Assembly: GCA_002257025.1 (NCBI GenBank)
Contig: NCHA01000003.1
Location: forward strand, 124,001 to 188,000
Direction of reading: 5' to 3'
Length of the DNA: 64,000 nt
Origin: Sphingobacteriales bacterium 16-39-50
GTDB taxonomy: Bacteria > Bacteroidota > Bacteroidia > Sphingobacteriales > Sphingobacteriaceae
The notes under the pieces were generated by a model. It saw only the letters and a program-made list of their open reading frames with translations, ran no database searches and was not told where the DNA came from. Position 1 is the first letter of the stretch. Each line of letters opens with the position of its first letter. Shown here piece after piece: positions 60,577 to 64,000 of this stretch. The position numbers and the translations under genes were made by a program.

Positions 60577-62430
60577 TTATTCCGATAATTCCAGCCAGCG
60601 AAACGTTTGCTCATCGATCTTGTCTTTAATATCCTTTATTTTGGTCGCGATATCGGTTAGTTTATTGTGATCCGTAATTCCTGAATTTAATTCTAAAGTG
60701 AGAACTTCTACTTGTTCCTCTAATTCTTTTATACTTATTTCAAGTTCGGAACGCTCTTTCTCTTCCTTGAAACTTAGTTTTCTTTTCGTAGTCTCGGATT
60801 TGGGGGCTATTGCTGTAGCTTTATTTTCAGGTTTTGCCGGCTTTTTTGGCTCTTCTTGTTCAAGCCTATAATCGGTATAATTACCGGTGTAGATCTGAAC
60901 ATTACCATCACCCTCAAAAATAAATAGCTGATCTGTTAAGCGATCGATTAAATACCGGTCGTGTGATACCAGCATTAAAATGCCCGGGAAATTAAGCAGG
61001 AAATCTTCCAGTACATTCAATGTATCAATATCTAAATCATTTGTTGGCTCATCCAGTATCAGGTAATTAGGGTTCTTCATCAAAACCCGCATAAGCTGAA
61101 GTCGTTTCTTTTCACCACCGCTTAACTTATTTACCATACCATATTGCTTTGCCGGTGGAAATAGAAAGTGCGTTAGAACCTGGCTTGCGGTCAGATTTTT
61201 CCCATCAGCCATCGTTATATATTCAGCAATATTCTTGACCACGTCTATCACACGCTCATCATCTTTAAATTCAAGTCCGCCCTGTCTGTAATAGCCAAAA
61301 ACAGTTGTTTCACCCACATTAACCTTACCACTATCTGGTTTGAGGACTCCTGTAATAATATTTAGCAGTGTAGATTTACCAGTTCCATTCTTACCTGCTA
61401 CTCCAATTCTGTCGCCTTTTTTAAAGGTATAGCTGAAATCATTGATTACCGGTTTACCATTAAATGATTTACCCACATGCTCAAGTTCCAGGATCTTATT
61501 TCCTTGCCTCGAAACATTAACACTTAGTTCAAGAGATGATTTGACATTTCTGCCCTTCGTTTTTTCTTCAAGGTCATAAAAGGAGTCGATCCTTGACTTT
61601 GATTTGGTTGTTCTGGCCTTTGGCTGACGACGCATCCATTCCAGTTCTTTTTTTAGCAGATTCGTGTTTTTACTGAATGTAGCATCTTCAGCAGCATTTT
61701 GTTCAGCTTTCTTCTCCAGATAATAGCTGTAATTTCCATTGAAGTTTTGAATTTTACCCCTGTCAAGTTCGATAATCCGGGTAGAAACATTATCCAGAAA
61801 GTACCTGTCGTGAGTAACCAGCAGTATTGTTTTCTGGCCACTTGTCATATAGCTTTCCAGCCATTCTATTGTTTCAATATCAAGGTGGTTGGTTGGTTCA
61901 TCCAGAATATAAACATCTGGGTCGTCGATGAGAAGTTTGGCAAGTGCCAGACGCTTTCTTTGTCCTCCCGAAAGAGTAGCAATTTTTTGTTCCAGATGTT
62001 GTATTCCCATCCTGCCCAGAATTGTTTTTATTTCATATTCATACTCCCAGGCATTTGCATTACTTAATTCATCCATCAGTCTGTTCAGTACCTTTTCATC
62101 GTGAACTTCCTGATTTACAGCCTCTTCGTATTGACGAATTAATTGCTGACGTTCATTTCCAATAGAATATATAAAGTCGCTGATTGTTTCCTGATTGCTA
62201 AACTGAGGGTCTTGTTCGAGGTAACCAATCCTCAGATCCCGCTCGGTTACAACCTTACCAAGGCTTGCCTGTAAAATACCCGAAAGTATTCTAAGTAATG
62301 TTGATTTGCCTGTTCCATTAATGCCAACGAGTGCTACCCGATCGCCTTTATTCAGACCGAAATAGAGGTCCTTAAATAACCAGTTATCGTTAAATGAATG
62401 TCCTAATTGTTCTGTAGATAAAATGCTCAC
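60577..62430 (-). CDS. ABC-F family ATPase (Uup-like)
   Basis: Cytoplasmic twin-ATPase acting on ribosomes, 617 aa, no TM segments. Domain 1: Walker A GINGTGKST (36-44), signature LSGGQRKRLALAKLL, Walker B VYILDEPTNHLD. Domain 2: Walker A GKNGTGKST, LSGGEKKRLQLMRVL, LILDEPTNDLD. The interdomain linker (about 240-300, FSKNTNLLKKELEWMRRQPKAR) and the C-terminal coiled coil (about 555-617) fit the Uup/YdiF group. It is translationally coupled with the upstream oxidoreductase gene (4-nt overlap). Confidence 0.93.
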   Translation of the reverse strand: MSILSTEQLGHSFNDNWLFKDLYFGLNKGDRVALVGINGTGKSTLLRILSGILQASLGKVVTERDLRIGYLEQDPQFSNQETISDFIYSIGNERQQLIRQYEEAVNQEVHDEKVLNRLMDELSNANAWEYEYEIKTILGRMGIQHLEQKIATLSGGQRKRLALAKLLIDDPDVYILDEPTNHLDIETIEWLESYMTSGQKTILLVTHDRYFLDNVSTRIIELDRGKIQNFNGNYSYYLEKKAEQNAAEDATFSKNTNLLKKELEWMRRQPKARTTKSKSRIDSFYDLEEKTKGRNVKSSLELSVNVSRQGNKILELEHVGKSFNGKPVINDFSYTFKKGDRIGVAGKNGTGKSTLLNIITGVLKPDSGKVNVGETTVFGYYRQGGLEFKDDERVIDVVKNIAEYITMADGKNLTASQVLTHFLFPPAKQYGMVNKLSGGEKKRLQLMRVLMKNPNYLILDEPTNDLDIDTLNVLEDFLLNFPGILMLVSHDRYLIDRLTDQLFIFEGDGNVQIYTGNYTDYRLEQEEPKKPAKPENKATAIAPKSETTKRKLSFKEEKERSELEISIKELEEQVEVLTLELNSGITDHNKLTDIATKIKDIKDKIDEQTFRWLELSE

Positions 62431-63083
62431 GCTAGTTCTTGTATTTGTATGGAAGGATATATAAAAGTTCCTTTAAGTTCTTTTAATGATTGATTAAGCA
62501 TTGCCCGAGCAACGGTTTCTGCCCTGATGCTGCGGAATTTTTTTAAGGGACCTGTAAGAAGCGGATCGATTAGCTTAAAAGCAGAGATCGCGAACTTTTC
62601 TAACAGACGTGACTCTTTACGTTTTCCGGTTAATAGTGAAGGCTGATAAATATGTAATGATGGAATGGATAGTTTTTTTAGTTCATTTTCCAGTTCCCCC
62701 TTTAGTTTTAGATAGGAGTTAGAGGCTGATGCATCAGCCCCAAATGATGATACCAAATGAAATTGTGAAACCCCATTCCTTATTCCAATCTCTGCGAGCC
62801 CTAAGGGATATTCAAAATCTATTTTTCTATATTGACCCGAATCGGGAGTCGCAGCCTTTGTAGTCCCCAGACAGCTGAACATAATATCACCCTTGATTTC
62901 AGCAGAAAAGTGCTCTAATTCATCAAAATTAACGATCAATTCATGAACTTTAGAAATAGAAATATTCAGTGGCTTTCTAAGCACCAGTAATATCCTGGAT
63001 ATTTCAGCGGATTCGATTAGTGTATAGAGTAAGTGACTGCCAATAAGTCCGCTTGCCCCAACTAAAATGACTTGATATGGCAT
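62427..63083 (-). CDS. NAD(P)-binding Rossmann protein (YbjT/HTATIP2-like)
   Basis: 218 aa short atypical dehydrogenase. The nucleotide-binding motif is ILVGASGLIGSHLLYTLIES (6-24 region), followed by FSCLGTTKAA and FHLVSSFGADASASNSYLKLKGELE, with the Ser and the YxxxK-like SYLKLK. LHIYQPSLLTGKRKESR is typical of the HTATIP2-like group. Substrate unknown. A TACCTTTG box lies 20 nt upstream; the ABC-F gene overlaps the end by 4 nt. Confidence 0.87.
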   Translation of the reverse strand: MPYQVILVGASGLIGSHLLYTLIESAEISRILLVLRKPLNISISKVHELIVNFDELEHFSAEIKGDIMFSCLGTTKAATPDSGQYRKIDFEYPLGLAEIGIRNGVSQFHLVSSFGADASASNSYLKLKGELENELKKLSIPSLHIYQPSLLTGKRKESRLLEKFAISAFKLIDPLLTGPLKKFRSIRAETVARAMLNQSLKELKGTFIYPSIQIQELA

Positions 63084-63103
63084 TAATTTGTCTTATTAAT
63101 CCG

Positions 63104-63111
63104 CAAAGGTA
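63104..63111 (-). promoter_or_regulatory. Candidate -7 box (TACCTTTG) of the oxidoreductase/ABC-F unit
   Basis: Exact TAnnTTTG match on the minus strand, 20 nt before the ATG at 63083. No clear -33 element. Confidence 0.42.
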
Positions 63112-63170
63112 CGCATTACTAAGTTTGGAATTAATATTGTATGTTTAAACATGTAATTTAAATCAAAAAC

Positions 63171-63881
63171 ATGAAAAAGATTATTCATCGTGCAGCAGAT
63201 CGTGGAATTCAGGATCATGGCTGGTTGAAAGCAGCTCATTCATTTAGTTTTGCCCAATATCATGATCCTTCAAAGGTTCATTTTGGCTTGTTAAGAGTAT
63301 TGAACGATGATATTATTGCACCCGGAATGGGCTTTGGGACCCATGGTCACGATAATATGGAAATCGTAACCATTCCTTTAAAGGGAGTGCTGGCCCACAA
63401 AGATAGTCTGGGCTCAGAGGGTAATATCAGTTACGGTGAAATACAGGTCATGTCGGCAGGAAGTGGAATCCGTCATTCGGAATTTAATGGTTCTTCTACT
63501 GAGGAAGCGGGTTTGCTCCAAATCTGGGTATTTCCAAAGGAGCGTAATATTCAACCCCGTTACGACCAGATGAGGTATGATCTTGAGAAAGCAAACAATT
63601 CATTTCTGACACTGGTTTCACCAAAGGAGGGAGAGAATGTCATGTGGATCAATCAGGATGCATTCTTTAGTCTGGGAACTTTTGATAGCGGTAAAACGGC
63701 TTATTATAATATACAGCACCCCGGAAACGGTGCCTATGTATTTGTGATTGACGGTCAGGCAGAATTAGAAGGCGAACTTTTAAAAACACGCGATGCGATG
63801 GGTATTTACGACACCGGAACATTAGAATTTAATTTCAGCGAAAATTCCAGGGTATTGATCATCGAAGTTCCGATGCAATAA
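63171..63881 (+). CDS. Pirin family protein
   Basis: Bicupin of 236 aa. The N-terminal pirin block DHGWLKAAHSFSFAQYHDP (about 16-34) and the metal-site GFGTHGHDNMEIVTIPLKG (about 55-73) with the two close His and the Glu, then GSGIRHSEFN, are intact. Members include quercetinase-like enzymes; the role here is unknown. Plus-strand single-gene unit convergent with ybeY. Confidence 0.93.
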   Translation: MKKIIHRAADRGIQDHGWLKAAHSFSFAQYHDPSKVHFGLLRVLNDDIIAPGMGFGTHGHDNMEIVTIPLKGVLAHKDSLGSEGNISYGEIQVMSAGSGIRHSEFNGSSTEEAGLLQIWVFPKERNIQPRYDQMRYDLEKANNSFLTLVSPKEGENVMWINQDAFFSLGTFDSGKTAYYNIQHPGNGAYVFVIDGQAELEGELLKTRDAMGIYDTGTLEFNFSENSRVLIIEVPMQ

Positions 63882-63883
63882 AC

Positions 63884-64000
63884 TCAAAAGGCTCTCTTTG
63901 ACAGATAGAGATCTTCTTTTTCTGTCATGAGGGCTTTTGCAGACTTACCTTTATCCGGATATCCGAGTAGGTGGAGTGTTCCATGAATCATCACTCTATG
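63884..64000 (-). CDS. ybeY: Endoribonuclease YbeY, 3' end only
   Basis: The last 38 codons and the stop (63884-63886) are read on the minus strand; the gene continues beyond the window. They show HRVMIHGTLHLLGYPDKGK, the C-terminal part of the YbeY zinc-binding motif (HGxLHLxGY), followed by MTEKEDLYLS and the end at Phe. YbeY acts in 16S rRNA 3'-end maturation and quality control. The third zinc His of the E. coli motif (GYDH) is not in the same place here, as in other Bacteroidota. Confidence 0.85.
   Translation of the reverse strand, partial: HRVMIHGTLHLLGYPDKGKSAKALMTEKEDLYLSKRAF

Overview
The window is a 64 kb stretch of chromosome from a member of the Bacteroidota, most likely a Sphingobacteriales-type organism (Pedobacter-like). 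This rests on GLPGLI, DUF6370, PA0069-type radical SAM, CBU_0592 and carboxypeptidase-regulatory/TonB-type proteins, on -7 boxes of the TAnnTTTG type, on the near absence of Shine-Dalgarno sequences, and on the moderately AT-rich composition. Almost every gene is a housekeeping or envelope gene of the host. I see no tRNA or rRNA gene, no CRISPR array, no intact insertion sequence or prophage, and no gene for a dedicated DNA-binding regulator.

Layout. 0.1-3.8 kb: an envelope unit (GT51 transglycosylase with an AsmA-like front, hpt, phosphatidylserine decarboxylase, a tiny Cys-rich secreted peptide) closed by a terminator. 4.0-20.3 kb: the classical rpsP-rimM-trmD-rplS set, split into two halves. 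Between the halves lie an iron-uptake pair (siderophore receptor plus PepSY protein, with Fur-like palindromes and a consensus promoter), anmK, and a three-gene outer-membrane cluster (beta-barrel protein, GLPGLI protein, MG2/plug protein). 20.4-22.3 kb: a deoxyribonucleotidase, 1 kb of REP-like palindromes and decayed sequence, and a YbjQ protein. 22.3-27.9 kb (minus): a tight birA-dsbD-pfkA-sugar dehydrogenase-gmhA operon. 27.9-34 kb (plus): rsfS, ftsH, a LUD protein, a radical SAM protein and a solitary KAS III. 34-43.4 kb: zinc-ribbon and Nif3 pair, TM2/DUF2752 pair, mfd, and tonB-cdsA-DUF2007-CPBP. 43.4-48.2 kb: dusB, apaG, a metallopeptidase, an FAD oxidoreductase and rmuC. 48.2-54.1 kb (minus): nadA, an SDF symporter, an L,D-transpeptidase, thiL, an alpha-L-fucosidase and a DUF6370 protein. 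54.5-64 kb: nadB divergent from nadA, gamma carbonic anhydrase, an Ig-like lipoprotein, mnmG, a small membrane protein, an ABC-F ATPase, a YbjT-like oxidoreductase, pirin, and the 3' end of ybeY.

The most interesting reading is that the right-hand part is origin-proximal. Two parS-type palindromes flank the 5' end of mnmG, one of them inside a coding sequence. Six kilobases away the 409-bp AT-rich gap between nadA and nadB carries DnaA-box sequences, and strand composition seems to shift across it. Other points worth a look are a terminator-like hairpin immediately before rimM, a recurrent near-leaderless promoter arrangement (TAnnTTTG-like box 4-7 nt before the start codon), and a palindromic operator-like site over the promoter of the radical SAM gene. 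The symporter next to nadA also appears to lack the arginine that binds acidic substrates. All assignments come from reading the sequence; no database search was run.
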